A stretch of DNA of 64,000 nucleotides from Gordonia terrae (GTDB taxonomy: Bacteria; Actinomycetota; Actinomycetes; Mycobacteriales; Mycobacteriaceae): NCBI RefSeq assembly GCF_001698225.1, contig NZ_CP016594.1, positions 2,232,001-2,296,000 of the forward strand. The letters run 5' to 3'. This document shows, piece after piece, positions 18,963 through 28,921 of this stretch. Position 1 is the first letter of the stretch. Each line of letters opens with the position of its first letter. Under the pieces are notes generated by a model. The model was not told the DNA's origin. It made no database searches and saw only the letters and a list, made by a program, of their open reading frames with translations. The position numbers were made by a program, and so were the translations under genes.

Positions 18963-19406
18963 TCAGCCGTGCCCGCTGGTGCAGCCCCAGTAGTAGATCG
19001 AGCCGCCGCCCGCGTAGTAGAGCGCGTTGGCCTGGGCGGTGTAGAGCCGTGATCCCGTGCCGTATCCCCAGTAACTCGGCGACGACGCGATCGCGCCGCA
19101 CCCGTTGACGAACTGCGCGACGACGCGGCAGTCGTCGGCCGGGCAGACCCGCGTCGCGGCGGCGGAGGCCGCGGCGTACGACCCGTAGTCGAGGGCGCGG
19201 CCGACCGAACCGGTCGACGGCGACAGCGCCAGCGCGCCGTAATAGTCGTAGTACGCGTGCGCCGGAGCCGGGTCGGCGACCGCGGTGCCGACGAGGGCGG
19301 AGGCAGTCGCCGCCACGGAGGCGGCGAACACGGTGACACGTCGGGTCAGGCCCGGGCGGGTGGATCTCACGGAAGCTCCTCGGTGTGCAGTGGCAGAGGT
19401 GGGCAT
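18963..19406 (-). CDS. Secreted DUF4189-type protein
   Basis: A 147-residue exported protein: a charged N-terminus, a hydrophobic segment (about 24-44), and a likely signal peptidase site at VADPAPAHA-YY. The mature part is rich in Tyr, Gly and Ala and contains ALDYGSYAAASAAATRVC and paired cysteines (VCPADDC, VNGCGA, WGCTSG), the pattern of DUF4189. These domains are usual in secreted actinobacterial proteins of unknown function. It begins 6 bp after the lipoprotein gene stop, so the two probably form an operon. It converges on the P1 hydrolase gene. Confidence 0.75.
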   Translation of the reverse strand: MPTSATAHRGASVRSTRPGLTRRVTVFAASVAATASALVGTAVADPAPAHAYYDYYGALALSPSTGSVGRALDYGSYAAASAAATRVCPADDCRVVAQFVNGCGAIASSPSYWGYGTGSRLYTAQANALYYAGGGSIYYWGCTSGHG

Positions 19407-19412
19407 GGCGTT

Positions 19413-20243
19413 CTAACCTCCGGCCGGTTCACGGGTGGGCTGGCCGGGAGTCGGGGTGCCGGAGGGGGTCTCGGTCGGCGTCTGGATCACGTCGGGCTTC
19501 TCCACGTCGACGGTCTCGTTCCACTTGGTCAGGTCGACGGTGATCGTGGTGTCCGGGTCCGCGGGGTTCGGGCTGAAGACGAGCCGGGCGAGCTGGTTGG
19601 TCCCGGTGGTCAGCCAGACAGTGGTCGGAACCGGCGCGTCCTGCGGCCCGACGACCTGACGCGCGCCGGTCAGCGCGGCGAGGGCACCCGCCGGCACGGT
19701 GCCGTTGATCTGTGCCGTCTCCACGCCGTCGACGGTCTCCGAGCCGACCTTGGTCGGGTTCTGGAATTCGCTCAGCACGTTGGCCAGGCCGTTCTCCGGG
19801 TCGAGGAACACCGAGACGTCGTAGATGGACTTCCCGTCCCCGTAGCTCAGGTATCCGTCCCCGGCGATGTCGGCATAGAGCACTCCGTCGACGTAGACGA
19901 ACGGGGCCGAGGCCTCCTGTGGGTCCTTGGTGCCGAAGACCACGGTGGCCTCACCCTTGGCGGCGTCCGCCGGGGTGGTCACCAGATCCGCGGTGACCTT
20001 CTTCGCGTTCAGGTTCGGGACCGTGCCGTCGACCACGAGGTCGAGGTGGGCGCCGGTCAGGGCCTCGGTGTTCGTGGCCGCGGCGGCGAGCTGGGCCGCC
20101 GGGTCGACGATCACCGTGGTCGAGGCCGACGCGCTGGTCGCGGTCGGCGAACCCGTCTGGGAGGTGGAACATCCGGTCAGAACGATCGCGGCGACGATCC
20201 CCGTCGACAGTGCGGCCGCGGCCACCCGTTGGGCTCGTTGCAT
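19413..20243 (-). CDS. LppX/LprAFG-family lipoprotein
   Basis: A 276-residue lipoprotein with lipobox VLTGC (lipidated C25) after a 24-residue signal peptide, then a Ser/Thr-rich linker. The core (about 45-250) has the LppX_LprAFG layout: LTGAHLDLVVDGTVPNLNAKKV, FVYVDGVLYADIAGDGYLSYGD and WLTTGTNQLARLVFSPNP. In M. tuberculosis this fold carries lipids (PDIM, triacylated glycolipids) across the periplasm. The start ATG 20243 has a good GGAGG upstream; reading further upstream would precede the signal peptide. The C-terminus is Pro/Thr-rich. The cargo is unknown. Confidence 0.85.
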   Translation of the reverse strand: MQRAQRVAAAALSTGIVAAIVLTGCSTSQTGSPTATSASASTTVIVDPAAQLAAAATNTEALTGAHLDLVVDGTVPNLNAKKVTADLVTTPADAAKGEATVVFGTKDPQEASAPFVYVDGVLYADIAGDGYLSYGDGKSIYDVSVFLDPENGLANVLSEFQNPTKVGSETVDGVETAQINGTVPAGALAALTGARQVVGPQDAPVPTTVWLTTGTNQLARLVFSPNPADPDTTITVDLTKWNETVDVEKPDVIQTPTETPSGTPTPGQPTREPAGG

Positions 20244-20411
20244 GAGAAGTGCCTCCTCCGTTGACTTTTCGATACACCCCCGGTGCCGTTGGGACGAAAC
20301 ACTAGCGGCGTCTCGCGTCGGATCGGGGGTACGTACGGCTGCCGAATGACGTCTCGTCGGATGACGGCCGATCCGCTCATGCAGCCCCGCGCGTCGAGGT
20401 GGAGGGACCTC

Positions 20412-20464
20412 GTGGCGGAATAGGTGCCGCGACGCCGACGTTGCACGTCGGCGAGATCCGCCAC
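20412..20464 (+). promoter_or_regulatory. Nested inverted repeats in the mec-cysO-cysM leader region
   Basis: Outer arms GTGGCGGA (20412-20419) and TCCGCCAC (20457-20464) enclose a perfect 9-bp hairpin CGCCGACGT (20433-20441) and ACGTCGGCG (20445-20453) with a 3-nt loop. It lies 77 bp before mec in the roughly 300-bp gap that separates mec from the lipoprotein gene. It may be a leader RNA structure or a protein-binding palindrome. No known riboswitch consensus was recognised. Confidence 0.5.
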
Positions 20465-20541
20465 AATGGGGACACCCGCGAGGAGACCTTCGAAAATGAC
20501 CTCGGGGTGCATACACGTCTGGACAGGAGAACGGGACACCG

Positions 20542-20949
20542 ATGCTCACGATCGGGCAGGAGCTGGTCGACGCCATGGTCGCGCACGCACGCGCCGACCA
20601 TCCCGACGAGGCGTGTGGGGTGATCGCCGGTCCCGAGGGGTCCGACGACCCGCAGCGCTTCATCGCGATGGTCAACGCCGAGCGATCGCCGACGTTCTAC
20701 CGCTTCGACTCGGCCGAACAGCTCGCCGTCTGGCGCGAGATGGACCGCCGCGACGAGGAGCCGGTGGTCATCTACCACTCGCACACCGCCACCGAGGCGT
20801 ATCCGAGCCGCACCGACATCTCCTACGCGGGAGAGCCCGGCGCGCATTACGTGCTGGTGTCCACACGCGATCCGGAGACCACCGAGATCCGTAGCTATCG
20901 CATCGTCGATGGTGCGGTCACCGAAGAAGAGATCGAGATCAGGAGCTGA
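20542..20949 (+). CDS. mec: JAMM metalloprotease Mec (CysO-cysteine peptidase)
   Basis: Releases cysteine from the CysO-cysteine adduct formed by CysM. The 135-residue JAB1/MPN fold contains the zinc motif H79-x-H81, S89 and D92 (HSHTATEAYPSRTD), plus the upstream glutamate region DEACGVIAG. Corresponds to Rv1334. It is the first gene of mec-cysO-cysM, with 2-bp gaps to the next genes, so one transcript is expected. AGGAG sits at 20525-20529. The pathway uses a sulfide-carrying protein rather than free sulfide and is resistant to oxidative conditions. Confidence 0.95.
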   Translation: MLTIGQELVDAMVAHARADHPDEACGVIAGPEGSDDPQRFIAMVNAERSPTFYRFDSAEQLAVWREMDRRDEEPVVIYHSHTATEAYPSRTDISYAGEPGAHYVLVSTRDPETTEIRSYRIVDGAVTEEEIEIRS

Positions 20950-20951
20950 GA

Positions 20952-22213
<1,262 letters not shown>

Positions 22214-22256
22214 TCCCGCTACCGAGGAACTCCGCTACCCGAGGAACCACCAGGCC

Positions 22257-22886
22257 ATGAGCTCGTACACCCCGCCGGTCGGGCAGCAGCCCACCCGGCG
22301 CACCCGCCCGCTGTGGTTGCGATCGGCGATCATCACCGCCTGCATCGTCGCGGTGCTGTTCGTGATCGAGGCGATCGACGTGGCGACGAGCGTCGATCTC
22401 GACCAGAACGGCATCGAACCACGACAGGTCGACGGACTGGACGGCATCGTGTGGGCGCCGTTCCTCCACGGCGACTGGCAGCACCTGTTCGCCAACCTGA
22501 TGCCCGGCGCGGTGTTGTGTTTCCTCGTGCTCATGACGCAGCGGTTCCTGATCGTCACCGGCATCACCTGGGTGGTGTCGGGGGTCGGCGTCTGGCTGTT
22601 CGCCGCGCCGTACTCGGTGACCGTCGGGGCGTCGGGCATCGTGTTCGGCTGGCTCACCTTCCTCATCGTCCGCGGTCTGTTCAACCGCGATCTGTGGCAG
22701 ATCCTCGGCGGCCTCGTGCTGTTCCTGGTGTACGGATCGATCCTCTGGGGCGTCCTGCCCTCGGATCCGCTGGTCTCCTGGCAGGCCCACTTGTTCGGCG
22801 CGATCGCCGGTGTGTTCGCGGCGTGGGCGCTGGCGGCTCGCGATCGGCGCAAGCCGGCGGCCACCAACCCGGGGGTGGCGCCATAA
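22257..22886 (+). CDS. Rhomboid-family intramembrane serine protease
   Basis: A 209-residue membrane protein with six predicted helices. It has the rhomboid features: an extended loop [18 protein letters not shown] with the conserved HxxxN pattern, the catalytic serine in [14 protein letters not shown] (G-x-S-G), and the catalytic histidine in [16 protein letters not shown]. Corresponds to Rv1337. Substrates are unknown. The start ATG 22257 lies 43 bp after cysM. The 3' end lies next to or overlaps murI. Confidence 0.9.
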   Translation: MSSYTPPVGQQPTRRTRPLWLRSAIITACIVAVLFVIEAIDVATSVDLDQNGIEPRQVDGLDGIVWAPFLHGDWQHLFANLMPGAVLCFLVLMTQRFLIVTGITWVVSGVGVWLFAAPYSVTVGASGIVFGWLTFLIVRGLFNRDLWQILGGLVLFLVYGSILWGVLPSDPLVSWQAHLFGAIAGVFAAWALAARDRRKPAATNPGVAP

Positions 22887-23692
22887 TCGCGGCGGGCGGC
22901 CAGGACGCACCCATCGGTATCTTCGATTCGGGCGTCGGCGGGCTGACGGTGGCACGCGCCATCATCGACCTGCTGCCGGACGAGGACATCGTCTACATCG
23001 GCGACACGGCCAACGGGCCGTACGGACCTCTGACCATCCCGGAGATCCGCCGGCACGCCCTCGCGATCGGGGACGATCTCGCCGATCGAGGGGTGAAGGC
23101 CATCGTCATCGCCTGCAACACCGCGTCGGCCGCCTGCCTGCGCGATGCTCGCGAGCGGTACGCGCCCATCCCGGTCATCGAAGTCGTGCTGCCCGCGGTG
23201 CGTCGTGCGGTGGTCGCCACCAAGACGGGCCGGATCGGCGTCCTCGGCACCGAGGCCACGATCTCCTCACGGGCGTACCAGGATTCATTCGCGGCGGCGC
23301 GGGACGCCGTGATCACCGCGGTGCCGTGTCCGCGATTCGTCGACTTCGTCGAACGCGGGATCACCAGCGGCCGGCAGATCCTCGGGCTCGCCCAGGGATA
23401 CCTGGAGCCACTGCAGCAGGCCGGGGTGGACACCGTGGTTCTCGGCTGCACGCACTATCCGTTGCTGTCGGGGGTCATCCAGCTCGCGATGGGCGACGAG
23501 GTGACCCTGGTGTCGAGCGCGGAGGAAACCGCGAAGGACCTCTTCCGGGTCCTCACCGAGGCCGACCTTCTGCATCCGCACACGGGCCGCGACGCGACCC
23601 GCGTCTTCCAGGCGACGGGCGATCCGGACCTCTTCGCGAAGCTCTCGAACCGATTCCTCGGTCCGGTCATCGGAGCCGTGCAGCACGTCTGA
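22823..23692 (+). CDS. murI: Glutamate racemase
   Basis: Supplies D-glutamate for peptidoglycan (EC 5.1.1.3). The conserved body begins [18 protein letters not shown] and holds both catalytic cysteines, IACNTASAA and LGCTHYPLL, plus [11 protein letters not shown]. About 269 residues would be expected, which puts the start near 22883, but there is no ATG, GTG or TTG there, only ATA/ATC codons after a GGGGG stretch. The nearest canonical in-frame start is GTG 22823, inside the rhomboid gene, which adds 20 low-complexity residues; the coordinates given use that codon. Corresponds to Rv1338. Function is secure, the start is not. Confidence 0.9.
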   Translation: MGAGGSRSAQAGGHQPGGGAIIAAGGQDAPIGIFDSGVGGLTVARAIIDLLPDEDIVYIGDTANGPYGPLTIPEIRRHALAIGDDLADRGVKAIVIACNTASAACLRDARERYAPIPVIEVVLPAVRRAVVATKTGRIGVLGTEATISSRAYQDSFAAARDAVITAVPCPRFVDFVERGITSGRQILGLAQGYLEPLQQAGVDTVVLGCTHYPLLSGVIQLAMGDEVTLVSSAEETAKDLFRVLTEADLLHPHTGRDATRVFQATGDPDLFAKLSNRFLGPVIGAVQHV

Positions 23693-23770
23693 GGTACCCA
23701 CCGCGCTTCGCCGCGCAGTTGTGACCCGTATGCCGACGCCCGGGCGCGGAATCGTGGCACAGTGGGGCCT

Positions 23771-24535
23771 ATGCGTCTCACGGTCCTCGGGTGCTCGGGC
23801 AGTGTGGGCGGGCCGGGCGCCGCGTGCTCCGGTTATCTGCTCTCCGTTCCCGGTGAACAACCGGTACTGGTGGACTGCGGCCCGGGAGTCTTCGGTGAGC
23901 TGCAGCGCGTTGCCGACCCCAGCAACGTCGCCGTCGTCCTCAGCCACCTCCACGCCGATCACTGTCTCGATCTCCCCGCGATGCTCGTCTGGCGGCGGTA
24001 CGCGCCCGAGCCGGCCAGCCGGCGGGCACCGTTGTACGGGCCGCACGGCACCGCGCTGCGGATCGGCTACGGGTCATCGGAGTTCCCCGGCCAGCTCGAC
24101 GACATCACCGACACGTTCGACGTCCACGAATGGAGCGACGATCAGGAGATCACGCTGGGCGGGATGCGGATCCGGGCGATGAACGTCAACCACCCGCCCG
24201 ACACCTTCGGCTTGCGGATCACCGGACCCGAGGGGCAGGTCATCGCCTACAGCGGGGACACGGCGCCCTGCGACGAACTCATCGATCTCGCGGCCGACGC
24301 GGACCTGTTCCTGTGTGAGGCGTCGTGGACACACGCGCCGTCGGAACGCCCACCGGATCTGCACATGTCGGGGATCGAGGCGGGGGAGGCCGCGACCAAG
24401 GCCAACGTCCGTGCGCTCGCCATCACCCACGTCGCGCCGTGGTCGGATTCCGCGGAGATCCTCGCCGAGGCCCGCAGTACGTTCTCCGGCCCGACCGAGC
24501 TCGTCAGCCAGGGACAGGTCATCGACCTCACCTAG
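23771..24535 (+). CDS. Metallo-beta-lactamase-fold phosphodiesterase, Rv1339-like
   Basis: A 254-residue MBL-fold hydrolase with [13 protein letters not shown] (HxHxDH metal motif), the later ligand His in [13 protein letters not shown], and the bridging Asp in [13 protein letters not shown]; the last His is in AITHVAPWS. In mycobacteria the Rv1339 family has been reported as a cAMP phosphodiesterase, and the fold is also close to RNase Z; sequence alone does not decide. Start ATG 23771; a GTG three codons upstream is in frame. Lies between murI and rph, the mycobacterial order. Confidence 0.85.
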   Translation: MRLTVLGCSGSVGGPGAACSGYLLSVPGEQPVLVDCGPGVFGELQRVADPSNVAVVLSHLHADHCLDLPAMLVWRRYAPEPASRRAPLYGPHGTALRIGYGSSEFPGQLDDITDTFDVHEWSDDQEITLGGMRIRAMNVNHPPDTFGLRITGPEGQVIAYSGDTAPCDELIDLAADADLFLCEASWTHAPSERPPDLHMSGIEAGEAATKANVRALAITHVAPWSDSAEILAEARSTFSGPTELVSQGQVIDLT

Positions 24536-24570
24536 ATATCGTGCGCGCGCCGGTCGTTACAGTGAGACCC

Positions 24571-25326
24571 GTGACCACACGAGCTGACGGCAGAGCCGAC
24601 GACGAACTCCGTCCCATCACGTTCACCCGCGGGTTCACCAGCCACCCGGCGGGTTCGGTCCTGGTGGAGTTCGGCAAGACCCGGGTGATGTGCACCGCGA
24701 GTGTCACCGACGGCGTACCGCCCTGGCGTCGTGGTTCCGGGCTCGGGTGGCTGACCGCGGAGTACGCGATGCTGCCGGCCGCCACCCACGATCGGTCGTC
24801 GCGTGAGTCGGTCAAGGGGCGGGTCGGCGGACGCACCCACGAGATCAGTCGGTTGATCGGTCGCTCGCTGCGCGCGTGCATCGATCTCGGCGCGCTGGGC
24901 GAGAACACCATCGCCCTCGACTGCGACGTCCTGCAGGCCGACGGCGGTACCCGCACCGCGGCCATCACCGGCGCCTATGTCGCGCTGGCAGATGCGGTCA
25001 CCTACCTGCGCGCGGCGGGCAAACTGTCCGACCCGCAACCTCTTTCGTGCGCGATCGCCGCGGTGAGCGTCGGTGTCGTCGACGGCCGTGTCCGACTCGA
25101 CCTTCCCTACGAGGAGGATTCGCGGGCCGAGGTGGACATGAACGTCGTGGCCACCGATGCCGGCACCCTCGTCGAGGTGCAGGGCACCGGCGAGGGAGCG
25201 ACCTTCCCGCGTTCGACGCTCGATGCGCTGCTCGACGTCGCCGCCGTCGGTACGGAGAAGCTGTTCGAGGCTCAGCGCGCGGTGCTCGCCGAACCGTACC
25301 CGGGCGAACTCCCCGGACGGGCCTGA
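24571..25326 (+). CDS. rph: Ribonuclease PH
   Basis: A phosphate-dependent 3' exonuclease that trims tRNA precursors (EC 2.7.7.56). The 251-residue product starts at GTG 24571. Family motifs are [63 protein letters not shown] and [17 protein letters not shown], the last including the phosphate-site region. Corresponds to Rv1340. The promoter-like region before GTG is short, so it may be leaderless. It overlaps rdgB by one base (TGATG), implying translational coupling. Confidence 0.95.
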   Translation: MTTRADGRADDELRPITFTRGFTSHPAGSVLVEFGKTRVMCTASVTDGVPPWRRGSGLGWLTAEYAMLPAATHDRSSRESVKGRVGGRTHEISRLIGRSLRACIDLGALGENTIALDCDVLQADGGTRTAAITGAYVALADAVTYLRAAGKLSDPQPLSCAIAAVSVGVVDGRVRLDLPYEEDSRAEVDMNVVATDAGTLVEVQGTGEGATFPRSTLDALLDVAAVGTEKLFEAQRAVLAEPYPGELPGRA

Positions 25327-25940
25327 TGTCCTCGGTGCTCCTGGCGAGCCGCAATGCCAAGAAGCTCGCCGAACTCCAGCGCGTCGTCGATGCCGCGGGC
25401 ATCACCGGGGTCGAGATCGTCGGCCTCGACGCGGTGCCCGACTACCCGGAGGAGCCCGAGACCGGCGCCACCTTCGAGGACAACGCGCTGATCAAGGCTC
25501 ACGCAGGTGCTCGAGCGACCGGATTGCCCTGTCTCGCCGATGATTCCGGTATCGCGGTCGATGCCCTGAACGGAATGCCGGGCGTGCTGTCGGCGCGCTG
25601 GTCGGGCCGGCACGGCGACGACCCGGCCAACAACGCGCTCCTGCTGGCCCAGTTGTCGGACACCCCGGACGAACGCCGTGGCGCGGCGTTCGTGTCGGCG
25701 TGCGCCCTCGTGCTGCCGGACGGGACCGAGACGGTGGTGCGCGGCGAGTGGCGTGGACGCGTCCTGCGGGAAGAACGCGGGCCGCACGGATTCGGCTACG
25801 ACCCGCTGTTCGCCCCCGAGGACGAGATCGCCGCCGGCCGGTCCGCGGCGGAATTGTCGCCGGCGGAGAAGGACAGGCTGAGTCACCGCGGAAAAGCGCT
25901 GGCGCAGTTGGTCCCGGCGCTGCGCGCGCTCGCGGGCTGA
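25326..25940 (+). CDS. rdgB: XTP/dITP pyrophosphatase (RdgB/HAM1)
   Basis: Removes non-canonical purine nucleotides such as dITP and XTP (EC 3.6.1.66). The 204-residue product has the HAM1 motifs LLASRNAKKLAELQ, TGATFEDNALIKA, LADDSGIAVDAL, RWSGRHGDD and the C-terminal GFGYDPLFAP with LSHRGKAL. Start ATG 25326 overlaps the rph stop. Corresponds to Rv1341. Coupling with RNase PH is a widespread bacterial arrangement. Confidence 0.95.
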   Translation: MSSVLLASRNAKKLAELQRVVDAAGITGVEIVGLDAVPDYPEEPETGATFEDNALIKAHAGARATGLPCLADDSGIAVDALNGMPGVLSARWSGRHGDDPANNALLLAQLSDTPDERRGAAFVSACALVLPDGTETVVRGEWRGRVLREERGPHGFGYDPLFAPEDEIAAGRSAAELSPAEKDRLSHRGKALAQLVPALRALAG

Positions 25941-25968
25941 CGCCCGTCGCGTCGACGCGCGGACGAGA

Positions 25969-26607
25969 TCAGCTCGCCGTGCCGGTGTACATGTAGACGC
26001 CCAACGTATGGGGCCGGCCGTCGAGCAGGATGTTCATGTCGTCGGCGCCGGCACGCGACATCCCTTGTCGCTCATAGAATCCGAATGTGCACAGCGAGTC
26101 CGTGTACAGATGGAAGTCCGAGCGGCCGCGGCCTCGGAGATGGTCCAGGAACGCTCGGTAGAGTGCGGCTCCGACACCGTGTCCCCGGGTGGTGGAGGCG
26201 ACGGCGAAGAGGGTCAGTTCGTCGTCGAGCGGCCTGCCGGTGCGGGCGCCGAGCCGGTGGGCTACCGATTCGTACGCGAAGAAGCCGCGCAGCGACTTCA
26301 GCTGGGGCAGTCCGAGAACGGCGGCTCGGGCGGTGTGCGCCCAGAGCAGTGCCCTGTTCTTCGCCCGCTCGGGCAGGTGTGGCTCACCGTCGACCCGTCC
26401 CAGGATGATCCCGACCACGTGACCGTCCTTCTCGGCGACGCGGCTCCAGGTGCTCGCCACCAGTTGCTCACGCAGATAGACCTCGAGTGCGCTGTCGAGA
26501 ACGCGACGACCGCGGACGTACCGGTGGATGAAGAACGCCTCGTCGATGATCTTCTTGACGTCCTCGGCGTCGGTGGAACGGTATGGGCGATAAGTGATGT
26601 CGGTCAT
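25969..26607 (-). CDS. GNAT-family N-acetyltransferase
   Basis: A 212-residue GNAT protein. The N-terminus ITYRPYRSTDAEDVKKIIDEAF is the usual first strand and helix; the acetyl-CoA loop is seen in ASTTRGHGVGAALYRAFLDHL, and FGFYERQGMSRAG is the final motif. The substrate is unknown. Start ATG 26607 overlaps the TetR stop by 4 bp (ATGA), so it is translated together with the upstream regulator and probably controlled by it. This pair interrupts the order rdgB (Rv1341)-Rv1342c of M. tuberculosis, so it is an insertion relative to that genome. Confidence 0.85.
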   Translation of the reverse strand: MTDITYRPYRSTDAEDVKKIIDEAFFIHRYVRGRRVLDSALEVYLREQLVASTWSRVAEKDGHVVGIILGRVDGEPHLPERAKNRALLWAHTARAAVLGLPQLKSLRGFFAYESVAHRLGARTGRPLDDELTLFAVASTTRGHGVGAALYRAFLDHLRGRGRSDFHLYTDSLCTFGFYERQGMSRAGADDMNILLDGRPHTLGVYMYTGTAS

Positions 26608-27221
26608 GATCCCTTCTTTTCGTAGGTGTTGTCGAGTGTGGTTGTCGGGTTGGGGGCGACCGGACCCGAGCCGTGGGTGAGTGCGATGAGGTCTGCTTCG
26701 AGTGCGGCCCGGTCGCCGTCGTCGAGGACCGCTCCCCAGAGCGGGGCGGTGTTCGAGCCATCGGCGGCCGCGATGATGAGTCGTGTGATCGCCGGGTCGA
26801 GGCCGTCGTCGGCCAGCGTGGTTCGCCAGTGATCGGCGTCCTGCTGGGCGAGTTCGGCCGGGCCCGGTTCGTACATCAGGCTCGCGGCCAAAGCGATCTG
26901 GTCGCGCAGGCCGGCGGAGTCCCGGGCGTCGGCGAAACTCACCCGGATGTAGGCCCTGGTGAGTCGTCCCGGTGTCTCGGCCTCCTCGCCGGCGACTCGT
27001 TCGACCTCGGCCCGGAACTTGGCCATCAGGTCGGCGGCGAGTTCTTCGAGCAGTCCGTCTTTGGCGGGAAAGTGATAGAGCAACCCGCCCTTCGACACCC
27101 CGGCCGCGGCGGCGATCTCGGACACCGATACCGCGGCACCCTGGCGCGCGACGAGACGGGCCGCGGCGTCGAGGATGGACCGTCGCGTATCGGCGGCGGT
27201 GCGTCCGGATGTGCGTCCCAT
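26604..27221 (-). CDS. TetR-family transcriptional regulator
   Basis: A 205-residue repressor. Residues about 12-58 are the TetR helix-turn-helix: RRSILDAAARLVARQGAAVS, SEIAAAAGVSKGGLLYHFPAKDGLL. The C-terminal ligand domain has a TetR_C-type segment (RLTRAYIRVSFADARDSAGLRDQI). AGAAGGAGG precedes ATG 27221. A near-perfect palindrome over its own promoter (27270-27293) indicates autoregulation. First gene of an operon with the GNAT gene, which is the likely target. The inducer is unknown. Confidence 0.9.
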   Translation of the reverse strand: MGRTSGRTAADTRRSILDAAARLVARQGAAVSVSEIAAAAGVSKGGLLYHFPAKDGLLEELAADLMAKFRAEVERVAGEEAETPGRLTRAYIRVSFADARDSAGLRDQIALAASLMYEPGPAELAQQDADHWRTTLADDGLDPAITRLIIAAADGSNTAPLWGAVLDDGDRAALEADLIALTHGSGPVAPNPTTTLDNTYEKKGS

Positions 27222-27269
27222 GTCGTCCTCCTTCTGATCGATTCCGGGGGTCTCCTGACGTCATCTATA

Positions 27270-27298
27270 ACTGTACCGTCCAGACGGTATAGTTTCAA
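27270..27298 (-). promoter_or_regulatory. TetR promoter with overlapping operator palindrome
   Basis: On the minus strand, -35 TTGAAA (27293-27298) and -10 TACAGT (27270-27275) are separated by exactly 17 bp. The inverted repeat with arms ACTGTACCGTC (27270-27280) and GACGGTATAGT (27283-27293) has one mismatch over 11 bp and fills the spacer. The TACCGTC/GACGGTA core is common in TetR operators. Binding would block RNA polymerase, consistent with autorepression of the TetR-GNAT operon. Confidence 0.8.
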
Positions 27299-27414
27299 TC
27301 CCCGAGGGAATCCGAGGGTCCCGGCGGTCTCGCCCGGTCCGTCGACCGTGCGTCCGATCCCGTCGAGAGCGCGTCGACATTCATCGACCGTGCACGGGAG
27401 AGGTGCGAGGGTGA

Positions 27415-28521
27415 TCAGCTGCCGGCGTGGACACCCAGCATCCGCGCGACCGAATCGGGCCAGCGGTACTGGGTGGCCCGGTGCCGGGCCGCTCGTTCGC
27501 GATCGAGCCGAGGGAGGCTGAGCACCTGCCGGATCGCGCTGGCGAAACCCGACCCGGAATCCTCGGCAGCAGCGCCGCACGTGTCGTCGACGAGGCTCGC
27601 GACGGCCGACGAGCGCGATCCGATGACCGGTGTACCGGCGGCCAGTGATTCCAGCGCGGAGAGGCAGAACGTCTCGTGCGGCCCGGGGGAGAGCGAGAGG
27701 TCGGCGCTCGCGAGGAGTGCGGCGACCTGCCGCCGGTCCGTGAGGTGCCCCAGAAACGTCACCGGTAGTCCGCGCGCCAGGTGTTGCAGCGGGCCTCGCA
27801 TCGGCCCGTCGCCCGCGACCACCAGATGTGCGGGCGTCCCGGAACGGTGGAGCCTGTTGAGTGCCGCGATGCTTCGGTCGGCGCGCTTCTCCACCGAGAG
27901 GCGTCCGCAGTGGGCGATGAGCGCGCCGGTGCCGTCGGACCATTGCTCGCCCAGATTGGGATCGAGGTGCCGCGGGTCGAAGACGTCGAGGTCGACACCC
28001 AGCGGAGCACGGACGACGTTGGGCGCCGCGACGCGATCGAACTCCGCGGCGGCGAAGTCGGTGGTGCAGACGACGGTGTCGTAGTCGCGGGCGGTGGCCG
28101 CGTTGGCTCGATCGGCGAGCGCCCGCGCCGTCGGGCCGGGCATGATCTGACCGAGTAGGCGGTCGAGGCGCTCGTGGGACACCATCGTCGAATGGATGTC
28201 CCGGGCGCGCGCCCACCGGCCGAAACCGCGGAGGGTCAGGCGGTCAGAGACCTCGAGGGCGTCGGGGTGGAGATGGGCGAGGACGTCGGCGACGCGACGC
28301 GCAGACGCCAGGCGGTAGCCGCCCGAGGCCGGGATGCGTGGTGCTGCGACGGTGATCCGGGTGACACCGGAGGGAAGTGCCTCCTCGCCGGGGTCGGCGC
28401 CGGGGACGATCAGGACGACGTCGTGACCTGCCTCCACGTAGCCGGCGCCCCAGCGGTCCACCGCGGTGCGCAGACCGCCGGAGCGTCCGCCGTAGAAGTT
28501 CGCGAGCTGGACGATCCGCAC
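27415..28521 (-). CDS. GT4-family glycosyltransferase (mannosyltransferase-like)
   Basis: A 368-residue GT-B enzyme. The N-terminal acceptor domain starts MRIVQLANFYGGRSGGLRTA with the glycine-rich loop; the C-terminal donor domain has HCGRLSVEKRADRSI, LVVAGDGPM and the E-x7-E motif PHETFCLSALESLAAGTPVI. Closest-looking relatives are actinobacterial alpha-mannosyltransferases of phosphatidylinositol mannoside and lipomannan synthesis (PimB'/MgtA type), but donor and acceptor cannot be fixed from sequence. Start GTG 28521. No membrane helices, so it works at the cytoplasmic face with a nucleotide sugar. It lies downstream of the second DUF3817 gene. Confidence 0.83.
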   Translation of the reverse strand: MRIVQLANFYGGRSGGLRTAVDRWGAGYVEAGHDVVLIVPGADPGEEALPSGVTRITVAAPRIPASGGYRLASARRVADVLAHLHPDALEVSDRLTLRGFGRWARARDIHSTMVSHERLDRLLGQIMPGPTARALADRANAATARDYDTVVCTTDFAAAEFDRVAAPNVVRAPLGVDLDVFDPRHLDPNLGEQWSDGTGALIAHCGRLSVEKRADRSIAALNRLHRSGTPAHLVVAGDGPMRGPLQHLARGLPVTFLGHLTDRRQVAALLASADLSLSPGPHETFCLSALESLAAGTPVIGSRSSAVASLVDDTCGAAAEDSGSGFASAIRQVLSLPRLDRERAARHRATQYRWPDSVARMLGVHAGS

Positions 28522-28570
28522 GGAGTCCAGTGAGCCGGACCCGGGTGAACGGACGTCCAGCGTGACCTGA

Positions 28571-28921
28571 TCAGAGGTTGAACTGCGCCTTCACTTCCTG
28601 GGTGCGCTTGTGCTCGAACCAGAAGGACAGGAAGGGAATCGTGCCGGCGATGGCGGTGATGACGGTCTTGCCCACACTCCAGCGCACCTTGATCGCCAGG
28701 TCGATGGCCATGATCAGGTAGACGAAGTAGACCCAGCCGTGCACGAACGGCACGAAGTCGAGTGCGTGATTGTCGAAGCCGTACGTCAGCACGAGCTCGA
28801 CGACGAGCAGCAGCAACCACACGCCGGTGATCCAGGCGAGGACGCGATACCGCAACAACGCGCCGCGGACCTTCTCCACCGGGGCGGCGAGGGCGGGGGC
28901 GGTGGAATCGGTCTCGGTCAC
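28571..28921 (-). CDS. DUF3817 integral membrane protein (second copy, Rv1342c-like)
   Basis: A 116-residue protein with three predicted membrane helices (about 25-48, 60-82 and 88-105), the conserved loop FVPFVHGWVYFVYLIMAIDLA and the ending IPFLSFWFEHKRTQEV. Start GTG 28921 overlaps the LprD-like gene stop by 4 bp (GTGA). It stands where Rv1342c stands in M. tuberculosis, so it is the positional orthologue; the copy at 5523 is a paralogue. Function unknown. Confidence 0.83.
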   Translation of the reverse strand: MTETDSTAPALAAPVEKVRGALLRYRVLAWITGVWLLLLVVELVLTYGFDNHALDFVPFVHGWVYFVYLIMAIDLAIKVRWSVGKTVITAIAGTIPFLSFWFEHKRTQEVKAQFNL

